Positions 24,601 through 31,255 of a stretch of 64,000 bases of DNA are shown piece by piece. This DNA comes from Diphasiastrum complanatum (lineage: Eukaryota > Streptophyta > Lycopodiopsida > Lycopodiales > Lycopodiaceae), in contig MU832101.1 in assembly GCA_029204225.1 (NCBI GenBank), forward strand, positions 1 through 64,000, written 5' to 3'. Made by a program: the position numbers and the translations under genes. How positions within the stretch are numbered: position 1 is the stretch's first letter; each line of letters begins with the position of its first letter. Below the pieces are notes generated by a model. The model ran no database searches. It worked only from the letters and a program-made list of their open reading frames with translations, and had not been told where the DNA came from.

Positions 24601-27600
24601 AACTACAATTCATCTTGGGGCTTCTGAAGGAATTTCAACTGGAACTGCGGCGTAACCAACTGCAGACTATTGAAGATGTCCTTCGCTTTGCGAAAATCTT
24701 CGATGACGCCCATTTTGCCTCCCGCAAGGAGCAAAGTTTGCCCAAAGCAGAACAAAAGGAAACGATATTTTTTAAGAAGCGGGGTAAAGACAAGACGGAC
24801 ACCGGTTCCCAGGGCGGGAAAAAGCGCATCAAGTTGGACCGCGCAGATTACGACACCCCCGCGATCTCATTCGTATGAATGGAATCGTAGGACGCCAAGC
24901 TGTGATTGTTCTTTTTGATGATGGTTTCACACATAACTTTATAAATGCTAAACTGGTGCAGAAACTCAAGGCGGTCACCGCGCCAAGTAATCACTTGCAT
25001 GTGATGAAAATGGCGTCAGGGGAAGATCGGCAAGCTTGGGACCAGCTTGTTCCTCAGTTGCCGCTTAAGATTCAAGATCATGTTGAACGGTTGGATTTTC
25101 ACATTATGAATTTGGATAGCGTAGACATAATCTCTCAAAATGAGTTTTTAAGAAAGGACTATGTGACTCATAGTATTTTTGTTTTGCATAATGGCTCGTT
25201 GGTTGAACTGAAAGGCGATGTAAACAAGCCTTTTGATCCTATGGTTTCTTCTTTAGAAGTTGTTGAATATTTGAAAGACTTTGGTAATAAAGTTTATCTT
25301 TGCTTTTTAAAAGATGAAATTTATCTGGATGATCATGCAGTCCAGAGTCTAAATATTGATTTATCGCATTTGCCTTTGAATGTGCCTTCAAATAATCCAT
25401 TAAGTGTTAATTCACCTGAAGGAAGAATATTTAACAAAACTTAGGCAAGAGTATAGTGATGTTTTACCTGATAAACTTCCTGATGGCCTACCTCAATGTT
25501 GACCATCAAATAGAGTTGCTTCCTGGAAGCCAACTTGTATCTCTTTTTCCTTACAGGGTTAGCATCAAGGAAGAGGATGGAATTTCTAGGCAGTTACAAG
25601 AACTTCTTAGGATGGGGACCAATCCTTTTAGTTAATAAAACGGATGGCGGCACACGTTTGTGCGGTGACTTTAAAAAGTTAAATGATTTAACCATCAAGA
25701 ACAAATATCTCTTACCTAGGATGGATGATCTTATGGATCGTCTGAATGGAGCTACGTATTTCTCCAAGATTGATCTTAGATCAAGATACCATCAGATAAG
25801 AATTAGGAACGAAGATGTTCCTAAGACTGGATTTTGATCTAGGTACGGCCATTATGAGTTTTTAGTGTTACCTTTTGGACTCACAAATGCACCTGCCACT
25901 TTCCAGCAAATGATGAACGATATTCTTCGTCCATATCTGGGAAAGTTTGTGGGGTGTATTTGGACGACATATTGATTTATAGTCGGACCCTTGAGGAGCA
26001 AACTAAACTCAAATACCTGGGCCATGTCATATCTAATAAAGGTCTTGAAATCGATTATGACAAAGTCCGTAAGGTATGAGAATGGCCGAGACCTCAAACA
26101 ATTCGTGATGTGAATCCTTTTTGAGCTTCACAAGATTTTTTCACAGGTTCATTTTGGACTATGCCTTAATAGCATTGACCTCAACAAACGTTCTCCATTG
26201 ATAACATGGACTGATGAAATGAATGAGAGTTTTGAGACTCTCAAGCACTGTGTTTCTACGGCTCCACTTTTACACATTGTTGATCCTAACCGACCCTTTG
26301 TGGTTGGCACGTATGCTAGCGACTTTGTTGCAGGAGCGGTCCTTTATCAAGATGGTAGACTAGCTGCTTTTGAAAGCAAGAAGTTGGATCCTGCTCTACC
26401 TATGAGAAAGAGCTTTTTGCAATCATTCACGCATTAAAAATCTGGAGGCATTATCTTTATGGTGCCAGATTTACGGTGATGACCGATCACCAATCCCTTA
26501 GGTACATTTGTGATGCCAAGGACCTTCGTGGCCGTAAGGCTAGATGGTCGGAACTCATTCAGGAGTTTGTGTTTGACATTAAGTATCCTAAAGGTACGTC
26601 GAACTGCGTTGTCGATGCCTTGAGTCGGATTGGAGAGATTAATCAGTTATGCTTTGCTGAGATCCAATCTGATTTGTATCTTTCACTTCGGGATCTTTGT
26701 CAAACCGATAGGTTTTTCGGTCGCATCTGGCTAGATGTCTGTTGGAATGTCAATCCATACTCTAGAGAGAACTATCAAACATAGCGGATAACTCAGTGGT
26801 AGAGCATCCCATCCGATATGAAGGAGGTCCTGGGTTCGAATCCTAGTCTGTCCATCCATATTATGATTTATGGATTTCTAACATGGTATTAGAGCTAAGT
26901 TAGACCTAACAATTCATGGTGTCAAAGCCATGGTTAGGTGGCCCAAGTTGTGGGGCAAGTGACAGCTAGGACCCCAACTAAGTGTGGCTTGAGGGGGGGT
27001 GTTGGAATATCAATCCACACTCTAGAGAGAACTATCAAACAGGGCGGACAGCTCAGTGGTAGAGCATCCCATCCGATATGAGGGAGGTCCTGGGTTTGAA
27101 TCCTAGTCTGTCCATCCATATTATGATTTATGGATTTCTGACAATGTCCTGACATGAAATTCTAGATCTAGTGATGACCTTGGGATGCAGGATCCCAAGC
27201 GACTCAAAGGTCTCAAGGTGCAAGTAGTAGTAGATTTCCTGCAAGATATGCAAGAAATGCTGTTAGTGGCCAAGGAACGCATGAAAACCGCTCAGGAGAG
27301 AGCTCAGTTTTATGCTAACCGTGGGCGTTCACCTCGGGAAATTGAGGTCGGAACCTGGGTGTATCTTAAAATCCCTAAGGATTCAAAGGTACTTCGGACA
27401 GGAAAATGCCATAAGCTATGTCCATGATATGGCGGACCTTATAAGGTTGTAAAGAAAATCAATCTGGTCACTTATCAGCTAGATCTTCCGATTGGGGTTG
27501 GGGTTCATCCTGTTTTCCATGTAAGTCGTTTAAAAGAACGACTCAGTAGGAAGGATTCCCTAATTCCGGAAGGTGAACTGGTTGAGTTAGAGGATCTGTC

Positions 27601-30600
27601 TACCTTTGTTCCTAACGTACCTGAAAAAGTGGTTGACGTTCGTCACCAATTGGGAAACTATCTGATTTCTGAATTTCTTGTACGTTGGAATGGAAAGGCA
27701 AGTCAGATGATGAGGACACGTGGGAGAGAGAAGACTATTTAAGACTGAACTTCCCTGGTTTGCTCCCTTTAGGAGGATACTCTTAAAGGGGGAGGGAATG
27801 TTAGCAACAGGAAACTTGAAGTGACGATCTCATTTATGGGACGGAACGTTGATCTGGAGCTATAGGTCTAATGGGTGCCACGTGTCAATGTCTTCTTGGC
27901 GCGCGGTGACTCTTTGTTATGGACTCACGTCAGTGTGGACAACAGTCACGTGTCGATGGTCATGCGTGACTCCTATGGTCGGAGATGACCCCACTTGGAC
28001 TATGTATATAGAGGTGGATCTCCATGAGCTTGTCATTCATTCTCTCTTGGAGAAGAAGAGCTCTTCCACTGGTGGTCAGGTCAGGACGATTATCTAGGCC
28101 TCAGGATGTAGGTAGGCGAGGGTCAAGGGTAAGGTATGGTGGTATGGGACACCATGGCTTATCGGAGATCTGAGCTTGCTTGATGGTGGTCTGTGGCTCC
28201 AGTGCACGGGGGTGAGGTGGCAGTACCTCTAGGTTGTGGGCAGTAACGTAGCGTTCGTCACCTGTTTGTGCCTTAGCAATGACCGAATCGACGACGGGAG
28301 TTCTAACAGATCCCAACTTGAAACTATAGAAAAAGGGAACACGGATGTGGTGAATCGATAATATTGTTGCAGAAAGGAACCAAAGGGCATGTACCATATC
28401 AACCAAGAAAGTTTTAATAAAGCACAATCATAACTACTATGATGTATATGGATAGGCAAGTGAAATGTATCAATGTCCCAAGTTGTCCATACAAACCAAG
28501 AGTGTCGATCATCATGAAGTGGATAGCCTTCTACATGGTAGTGACTATGAAAGTTTGCTTGAAACCCTACATGTGATTGTGTTTTGCTTTGGGGAAATGT
28601 AGTGAATGAAACGTTCAACCTGAAATCTATGGCTATAAATCCATTGGTGAAGGGCACGATTTCTGGTCTATTGTATACATGAAAAAATCCCTAGATCCAA
28701 GTTCATGGTAGCAATGGAAGTTGGCAAAATTTTTAGACTTGGGTGCAAAAAACAAAACCCTAAAAATCTTTGTTGGCGGACTCCAAATCATGGTAATTTG
28801 GATCGGCCTCTCCTTTCCCAATCTTTCCAGTGAGTTGTGACTTGAGAGGGATTTTGTAGGAGCAGGATCATGTAGCATAGGCAGTGCGAGCCACAGGCAG
28901 CAGCTTGCAAGTAGAGGAGAGGAGGTAGCTATGGCTGTAGCCTGTCACTACAACACAGCTATGCATGATTTAGGGTGGGCCTTTAAATGTGTGATGAAGC
29001 TTGAGTTCCAAAATTATATTTTGTCATGCCCATTGTTTGAGCATGTGCAATGTTAAGGTGTTAGGTAAGATGAAATGAGCCAAATGTTTTTTGCCTTTGG
29101 TGGGCCAGACAAATCAGACTTGTTGAATTTGGTTGATTTATGAATTTTGCTTTGATTTTACTCGACTATGGCTATGTGTCTATCAAATAGAGGGATTATC
29201 ATGGTGGCAGAATGTATCCTCAAAACTGGCAATTTGGGAAGAATTTTAGGCATTATTCTTAGAGACTTTTTATGTCAATTGATGATCCACTCATGTACAA
29301 CAGTTGTATGGACTGTATGATTAGTAATCAAAGGGTTTGACTTGTACTTTTAGGTTTTTATTGATTTATTGAGTAAAGTGCCTTTGTTTCACCTAAGTTG
29401 GCCCAATGGCATTTTATTCGGGATTGCCAGCTAATTAGCATAATGATTGTACAATGAATGGACACGGAATGTTTTGCAAACACTTCATGATGCCATCGGA
29501 GTGGTGCATATGATAAGTCTATAGCGGCTTTAAGGAAAGTTGAGCTATCATCCTTCTAAAGGGAAAGAAGAGCAAGAAAAGGATTAGACAATTTTTTGAT
29601 GAATTGGATGAAGCAACGCATTCCTTTGCCATGAAACCCAACAACAAGGAGGGGGAGAAATTTTTTTTAAAGCATAGCAAACTACGATGACAGGATCCTA
29701 AGTACAAAGCTAATTTCAATTGCAAAAAACCAGGACACCTCTATGAGGATTGTTTGAAAAGGGAAAAAAAAGTTGCAAATACCACAGTAGTGGATCTACC
29801 AAGGTGTAAATTCTCTCAATTGGAAATCAGCTTGATTTGATGGCTGTTTTTGTTAATGTCTCCTTGATCTTTCCACCACCATACAGGTTTGTCCAAAGAG
29901 GAAGATTAAATTATTGAACAAACTGATAACCATTTAAAAATGAGACATTTGAGACCTAGTACCATGAGGGGCTCTTGTTCTTCTTAAGGATAAGAAGGAT
30001 AGTAGTTTCTGAATGTGTGGACTACAATGGGTCAAAGAAATTTACTACTATCCATTGCCAAGAATGGATGACTTGGTGGATAGATTGAGTGGAGGAAAAT
30101 ACCTCATTAGGATAGATCTCCGTACGACATACCATCAAATCCGTATCCATGTCGATGATGTTCAAAAGACTGGTTTCAGAACCCGTTATGCTCATTACTA
30201 GTTTCTTGTACTTCCATTTGGATTGACCAACACTCTTGTATCTGGAGAAGTTTGTGGTAGTATCTATAGATGATATTCTCATCTATAGTGAAATACTAAA
30301 GGAACATTTGGAGCATCTCCAAGGCTTCTTGAATATCTCAAGGCAAGAGAAATTCTATGCGAAGGACTTCAAATGTAAATTCATGAAATGTGAACTTCTT
30401 TACTTGGCTCATCGTATTACATCCAAAGGGATGAAGATTGATAGTACGAGAAACTAAAGATGATTGCTGGATGGCCAATTCCTATGATTATCTGTCATTG
30501 AAGTCATGATTGGATTGTATGGGCTCTTAGATCCATTTAGTTCTCGATTGATAACAAAATCGATGCCATGCAACATGAAGTAGCTTAGATGTTTTACATG

Positions 30601-31255
30601 GCTTCAACATTAGACTTGCAAATACTCCCGACTTCATGTTATTGTATTTTTTGAGCTTTCGAAAAGAAACTAGTACTACAACAAGTTTAGCTAGGAGAAG
30701 TGTTTTTAGACTTACCTCTTCATATTGTACAAATTTCTTATACTGAAATGTTTCTTGGACTCTTTATGTTTGTTTTTTTCATAAGATGATGACCAGATGT
30801 TTTTATGCTGATTGATTCTTATCGTTTGGTTACATCCCATCTTCATTGGCCCAACCTCATGATATGTCATGTAAGTCATTTTTTTTGGATGTTTATAGGA
30901 TTTTTTGGCAGATAGAAATAAGGTTGCAACTCTTGTAAAGCTATCAGATCCTTGGGTGCGTGCCGTCGATGGTATCGTTGGTGAAAGGGTGTCAATGAGG
31001 GTAACATAACCCATTCCTTTAAGATCCATGTATTTGTACATAATTTATAAGGATGATGCACACACTTGAATGTATAGAGTAATCTACATTTTGCAACTTT
31101 AGGATCAATTTAACTGGATAATGTTTCTTTGAAAGTAGTGCTTGCTCAACTTGCTTCTTTGCATGATTATGTGTGCCTTTCCTATTATAGGTGGACTTGG
31201 AATGCATAGATGGTAAAAAAGCAGTTGGAATTTATTCTCACAAAAAGCTCTCTAT
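2304..31255 (+). CDS. Saccharopine-dehydrogenase-like protein, 10 exons seen, 3' end missing
   Basis: The spliced exons encode an NAD(P)-dependent oxidoreductase-like protein of the saccharopine dehydrogenase/LOR family, close to the plant plastid-type protein At1g50450 by recall of the family. The substrate of this subfamily is not established. Exons by splice sites: 2304-2525, 17162-17259, 17379-17461, 17671-17797, 17983-18058, 18377-18474, 18636-18720, 19769-19892, 30899-31000 and 31191-31255. All introns start GT and end AG, and codons are completed correctly across each junction. Visible motifs are the Rossmann loop [67 protein letters not shown] and GERVSMR. Intron 1 (14.6 kb) and intron 8 (11.0 kb) hold LINEs and gypsy elements. 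After the donor at 31256 the expected C-terminal exon was not found up to 64000. Exon 1 contains an apparent frameshift, so the locus may be a pseudogene or the sequence may have an error. Confidence 0.85.
4020..4709 (-). repeat. LTR-like repeat A (probable solo LTR) inside LINE-A
   Basis: This segment interrupts LINE-A and is related, in reverse complement, to 42912-43470. Shared landmarks are a CCTAAAAAGTAGGAG block, ACACGTGTC, CCAAGTGGCAAGTGTC, a TATAAGTGAGCC-like box and GAGAGAGGCATTCCTCATC. Its start on the minus strand looks like TGTTAGTGCC. Inside it, a block of about 70 bp with CCAAGTGTCCCAGTGAGCAT is tandemly duplicated. Boundaries are approximate and no TSD was confirmed. Confidence 0.55.
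4539..4577. repeat. Short tandem duplication (about 20 bp x 2)
   Basis: The string ccaatgccaactaattaca occurs twice in direct succession inside LTR-like repeat A. Confidence 0.6.
6985..7973 (-). mobile_element. LINE-B, 3' part (end of endonuclease to start of reverse transcriptase)
   Basis: The minus-strand frames carry the end of the endonuclease domain (TLSDHSML, the catalytic SDH motif), a basic linker, then the N-terminal RT region with [15 protein letters not shown] and QASGLDIL. Frames break near 7400 and 7080. The homology ends near 6985, so palm and thumb are missing. Gypsy-1 is inserted at 7973/7974. The other half of this LINE continues at 15267 on the far side, with the target GATAC duplicated. 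Confidence 0.82.
7974..8429 (+). repeat. Gypsy-1 5' LTR
   Basis: 456 bp, TGTTATGTACC...GATGTAACA. A TATATAG box lies at 8116-8122. It matches 14915-15266 except that the 3' copy lacks a block of about 115 bp (roughly 8153-8274 here) and has a short extra segment. The two LTRs also differ at many single bases, so the insertion is not recent. Confidence 0.9.
8430..8443 (+). promoter_or_regulatory. Gypsy-1 primer-binding site
   Basis: TTTGGTATGAGAGC directly follows the 5' LTR. It resembles the plant initiator-Met tRNA primer site (TGGTATCAGAGC) with one change. Confidence 0.75.
8444..9637 (+). other. Gypsy-1 untranslated leader
   Basis: About 1.2 kb between the PBS and the gag ATG. It is T-rich, with G-runs near 8981-8998 and 9091-9100. 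No gene is recognised. Confidence 0.6.
9638..10456 (+). pseudogene. gag: Gypsy-1 gag (capsid), one stop
   Basis: It starts at ATG 9638 ([20 protein letters not shown]). A retrotransposon Gag domain follows: [20 protein letters not shown], then [24 protein letters not shown] at 10091-10093 interrupts the frame after FEYYR. The frame continues with [20 protein letters not shown] and [16 protein letters not shown] to a lysine-rich end. A one-base shift near 10440 then breaks the link to the nucleocapsid. Gag forms the particle shell in the cytoplasm. Confidence 0.85.
10395..11249 (+). pseudogene. Gypsy-1 nucleocapsid knuckle and aspartic protease
   Basis: A zinc-knuckle-like [14 protein letters not shown] has Tyr where the last Cys of CCHC is expected. 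The retropepsin-like region follows, with [16 protein letters not shown] (catalytic Asp-x-Gly around residue 107 of this frame), [14 protein letters not shown] and [20 protein letters not shown]. The open frame ends with the TAA at 11247-11249. Confidence 0.82.
11250..12580 (+). pseudogene. Gypsy-1 reverse transcriptase and RNase H, broken
   Basis: The RT region is recognised by [62 protein letters not shown] and [20 protein letters not shown] stop lies at 11713-11715. An extra T near 11812 puts the YxDD-equivalent motif (FLDDI) out of frame. RNase H follows with [37 protein letters not shown] and a stop at 12578-12580. Frameshifts also occur near 11900, 11998, 12255 and 12290. No functional polymerase can be made. 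Confidence 0.88.
12574..13888 (+). pseudogene. Gypsy-1 integrase, broken
   Basis: A spacer with [20 protein letters not shown] precedes the zinc-binding HHCC region ([20 protein letters not shown], then CEQCQVNK). The DDE catalytic core follows: [20 protein letters not shown] (first Asp), [15 protein letters not shown] (second Asp) and the TERVNQ region. A TAG at 13439-13441 replaces the Gln codon just before TERVNQ, and a frameshift lies near 12950. It ends near the linker [20 protein letters not shown]. Confidence 0.87.
14054..14749. mobile_element. Non-autonomous hAT-type element, 696 bp
   Basis: It is flanked by a perfect 8-bp direct repeat GAAAGGAT (14046-14053 and 14750-14757). The termini are inverted: CAATGTTGTG at the left and, on the other strand, CAATGTTTGA at the right. 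Both fit the hAT end rule of CA plus purine, N, G. Inside are TTCGAACCG-type motifs near both ends, an A-run, then (GA)n and (GT)n microsatellites. There is no transposase. The same end type bounds the large element at 48725-61434. Confidence 0.82.
14254..14518. repeat. GA and GT microsatellites within the hAT-type element
   Basis: Several (GA)n blocks at about 14251-14361 are followed by TGTG repeats broken by TTGACA(AAT) units at about 14370-14518. The open frames rich in Arg-Glu or Thr-His across it are products of the repeats. Confidence 0.85.
14897..14914 (+). promoter_or_regulatory. Gypsy-1 polypurine tract
   Basis: A G-run (tttttatgggg... to gga) lies immediately before the 3' LTR, the expected place for plus-strand priming. 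Confidence 0.7.
14915..15266 (+). repeat. Gypsy-1 3' LTR (internally deleted)
   Basis: 352 bp, TGTTATGTACC...GCAACA, with TATATAG at 15073-15079. Compared with the 456-bp 5' LTR it lacks a block of about 115 bp after the TATA region. It is followed by the duplicated target GATAC. Confidence 0.9.
15267..16040 (-). mobile_element. LINE-B, endonuclease part of ORF2
   Basis: The minus-strand frames carry an AP-endonuclease-like domain: [51 protein letters not shown] and [20 protein letters not shown]. These are the expected Asp-x-Asn and V(V/I)D active-site regions. A frameshift lies near 15500. It continues at 7973 beyond Gypsy-1, where the SDH motif is found. Confidence 0.83.
16073..16620 (-). 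mobile_element. LINE-B ORF1 (coiled coil plus RRM-like domain)
   Basis: The upstream frame (about 16611-16420) is a charged heptad-rich coiled coil ([20 protein letters not shown]). The next frame starts at ATG 16360 and encodes an RRM-like segment ([20 protein letters not shown], then [20 protein letters not shown]), ending at TAG 16075. LINE-D carries the same pair in the same order. ORF1 proteins of LINEs bind their RNA. A GC-rich hairpin lies just downstream, before ORF2. Confidence 0.72.
16621..17161. other. End of intron 1; nothing recognised
   Basis: AT-rich intronic sequence between LINE-B and the exon 2 acceptor (gatgctag at 17161). No gene or repeat is recognised. Confidence 0.5.
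17162..19892 (+). CDS. Exons 2-8 of the saccharopine-dehydrogenase-like gene
   Basis: Seven short exons (about 76-127 bp) hold the central part of the protein. Exon 2 (17162-17259) encodes [14 protein letters not shown] and on to SVLD. Exon 3 (17379-17461) has [13 protein letters not shown]. Exon 4 (17671-17797) has YVDVCDD and GIYPGVSN. Exon 5 (17983-18058) begins [10 protein letters not shown]. Exon 6 (18377-18474) has the glycine-rich [15 protein letters not shown]. Exon 7 (18636-18720) has [14 protein letters not shown]. Exon 8 (19769-19892) has [15 protein letters not shown] and [12 protein letters not shown]. All are open and in phase after splicing, and the spacing between motifs fits the family. 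This argues that this part evolved under constraint until recently. Confidence 0.88.
18721..19768. other. Intron 7 (1,048 bp); no element recognised
   Basis: It begins gtgagt and ends gtgcag. AT-rich, without recognisable coding or repeat content. Confidence 0.6.
20276..21693 (+). mobile_element. LINE-E, 5'-truncated copy with hairpin and (CT)n tail
   Basis: Only the 3' part of ORF2 remains: [60 protein letters not shown], then the Cys/His region [20 protein letters not shown]. Frames break near 20450, 20640 and 21000. The tail contains QAQITSFF followed by an acidic run (21205-21270), and a second ITSFF near 21415. The 3' UTR has the hairpin ATGCC-TTTT-GGCAT at 21606-21619, then GACATTAGTAAAGCT and (CT)n. 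5' truncation is typical of target-primed reverse transcription. It lies in intron 8. Confidence 0.85.
21639..21693 (+). repeat. (CT)n tail of LINE-E
   Basis: About 27 CT units directly after AAAGCT. There is no poly(A). Confidence 0.9.
21783..21866. repeat. Tandem duplication, 2 x 42 bp
   Basis: Two identical or near-identical units beginning cactcctacttgcattc and ending ggattgtg lie just downstream of LINE-E. Confidence 0.8.
21867..22414. other. Intron 8 segment between LINE-E and Gypsy-2; nothing recognised
   Basis: No gene or repeat is recognised. The 5' LTR of Gypsy-2 would be expected here but is absent. Confidence 0.5.
22415..24073 (+). other. Gypsy-2 leader
   Basis: Non-coding leader shared with Gypsy-3 (about 45118-46506). 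It holds repeated AAAGTTT-type motifs (22960-23270) and AGGTTGTACGTGTTGCAAGTA near 23361. The weak open frames on both strands are not conserved as proteins. Confidence 0.6.
23810..23927 (-). mobile_element. 84-bp tRNA-derived retroposon with 17-bp target duplication
   Basis: The insert 23827-23910 is flanked by perfect 17-bp direct repeats GTCAAAGGAAGGAAATG (23810-23826 and 23911-23927). On the minus strand it carries a Pol III A-box-like TTGGCTCAGTTGGT and a B-box-like GGTTCGAGCC spaced as in a tRNA. Its 3' end forms CTTGG-AAA-CCAAG. Gypsy-3 lacks the insert at the same place (near 46340). A long TSD without LTRs is the signature of LINE-mediated retroposition, so this is a tRNA pseudogene or very short SINE. 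No poly(A) tail is visible. Confidence 0.78.
24074..24880 (+). pseudogene. gag: Gypsy-2 gag, broken
   Basis: It starts at ATG 24074 ([10 protein letters not shown]). Frames shift near 24110 and 24275 and a stop occurs at 24476-24478. The recognisable core is [40 protein letters not shown] and [20 protein letters not shown]. The zinc-knuckle region present in Gypsy-1 is deleted: the sequence passes from [10 protein letters not shown] directly to the protease region. Confidence 0.82.
24875..25444 (+). pseudogene. Gypsy-2 aspartic protease region
   Basis: [20 protein letters not shown] has the Asp-x-Gly motif with Phe where Ser or Ala usually follows. Next come [40 protein letters not shown] and [10 protein letters not shown]. 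The GKEWFHAR segment seen in Gypsy-1 is deleted. It ends at a TAG. Confidence 0.78.
25445..26739 (+). pseudogene. Gypsy-2 reverse transcriptase and RNase H, broken
   Basis: RT pieces: [40 protein letters not shown] and [20 protein letters not shown]. The [15 protein letters not shown] region is partly deleted afterwards. RNase H pieces: [20 protein letters not shown], then [20 protein letters not shown] (26485-26544). The spacer [20 protein letters not shown] follows. Several frameshifts and internal deletions are present (about 25590, 25835, 26000, 26400). Confidence 0.85.
26740..26883 (+). repeat. TRIM left LTR
   Basis: 144 bp, TGTTGGAATGTC...TTTCTAACA, followed immediately by the primer-binding site at 26884-26895. 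About 93% identical to the right LTR by eye. Confidence 0.92.
26782..26854 (+). other. tRNA-like sequence in TRIM left LTR
   Basis: About 73 nt. A-box-like TAACTCAGTGGTAGAGC and exact B-box GGTTCGAATCC (26833-26843). The T arm CTGGG/TTCGAAT/CCTAG pairs fully. The acceptor stem is slightly decayed in this copy. No confident anticodon identity can be given. It could act as an internal RNA polymerase III promoter. Confidence 0.75.
26884..26895 (+). promoter_or_regulatory. TRIM primer-binding site
   Basis: TGGTATTAGAGC directly abuts the left LTR. The common plant site is TGGTATCAGAGC. Confidence 0.85.
27000..27143 (+). repeat. TRIM right LTR
   Basis: 144 bp, TGTTGGAATATC...TTTCTGACA, preceded by the polypurine run at 26991-26999 and followed by the duplicated target ATGTC. 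Confidence 0.92.
27042..27114 (+). other. tRNA-like sequence in TRIM right LTR
   Basis: The acceptor strands GGGCGGA (27042-27048) and TCTGTCC (27107-27113) pair at all seven positions, with two G-U pairs. The D arm is GCTC/GAGC around AGTGGTA. The T arm is CTGGG/CCTAG with box B GGTTTGAATCC. The anticodon arm is imperfect and the anticodon uncertain. TCCA follows the discriminator base. Confidence 0.78.
27149..27798 (+). pseudogene. Gypsy-2 integrase C-terminus and chromodomain
   Basis: The integrase core is deleted: the sequence jumps at about 27196 to [20 protein letters not shown]. Then come [60 protein letters not shown] and a chromodomain start FLVRWNGKA (about 27670). A frameshift precedes the expected acidic DEDTWE part. 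The polypurine tract aaagggggagggaa ends the region. Confidence 0.83.
27799..28308 (+). repeat. Gypsy-2 3' LTR
   Basis: 510 bp, TGTTAGCAACAGG...GTTCTAACA, with a TATATA box at 28005-28010. It matches Gypsy-3's 5' LTR (44493-45002) closely. The first 20 or so bases differ because this copy lacks the ATGTACCCATAAGGGC segment. Confidence 0.9.
28309..29514. other. Intron 8 segment, no gene recognised
   Basis: A minus-strand open frame of 142 codons (28657-28229) runs into the LTR and resembles nothing I know. Its composition (His- and Phe-rich, no clear domain) does not persuade me it is a gene. The rest is AT-rich. Confidence 0.4.
29515..30460 (+). mobile_element. Old gypsy-type relic (gag knuckle plus RT)
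   Basis: Near 29717-29755 a zinc-knuckle-like [12 protein letters not shown] is readable. From 30043 the RT palm reads [20 protein letters not shown] and [20 protein letters not shown], then LVLPFGL (about 30207). [20 protein letters not shown] follows at 30248-30307, with Ser at the x of the YxDD-type motif (VSIDD). Stops and deletions separate the pieces. It is more divergent from Gypsy-1, -2 and -3 than they are from each other. Confidence 0.75.
30899..31255 (+). CDS. Exons 9-10 of the saccharopine-dehydrogenase-like gene
   Basis: Exon 9 (30899-31000) encodes [18 protein letters not shown] and on through GERVSMR. Exon 10 (31191-31255) encodes [20 protein letters not shown] and ends in a split codon before gtaagt. 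The intron between them is 190 bp. Exon 9 lies 11 kb from exon 8, beyond a gypsy element and a relic of another. The C-terminal exon that should follow was not found in the remaining 32.7 kb. Confidence 0.85.

Larger units (their letters stand above)
26740..27143 (+). mobile_element. TRIM (miniature LTR retrotransposon) with tRNA-like LTRs, 404 bp
   Basis: Two 144-bp direct repeats, 26740-26883 and 27000-27143, begin TGTTGGAAT and end in ACA. The site ATGTC is duplicated on both sides (26735-26739 and 27144-27148). Directly after the first LTR is TGGTATTAGAGC, a primer-binding site for initiator-Met tRNA with one mismatch. The purine run gaggggggg precedes the second LTR. The interior (116 bp) encodes nothing. 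Gypsy-3 shows the empty site (47971-47984). Each LTR contains a tRNA-like sequence, annotated separately. Movement would depend on proteins of a full-length LTR element. Confidence 0.93.
22415..28308 (+). mobile_element. Gypsy-2: 5'-truncated Ty3/gypsy element
   Basis: From agatgaacaactttgc at about 22415 it aligns with Gypsy-3 at about 45118 (same leader, gag, pol and LTR). The 5' LTR is missing. Order: leader, gag, protease, RT, RNase H, a large integrase deletion, chromodomain, 3' LTR. It carries two inserts, an 84-bp tRNA-derived retroposon (23827-23910) and a TRIM (26740-27143). It lies in intron 8 in the gene's sense orientation and is heavily degraded. Confidence 0.88.

Noticed and set aside
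26782-27114. Two functional tRNA genes
   Set aside because: The tRNA-like segments sit at the same place in the two LTRs of a TRIM, with an imperfect anticodon arm and sequence decay, so they are element parts and not cellular tRNA genes.
28229-28657. 142-codon minus-strand open frame downstream of Gypsy-2
   Set aside because: Part of it lies in the LTR. No domain, splice or start evidence supports it.
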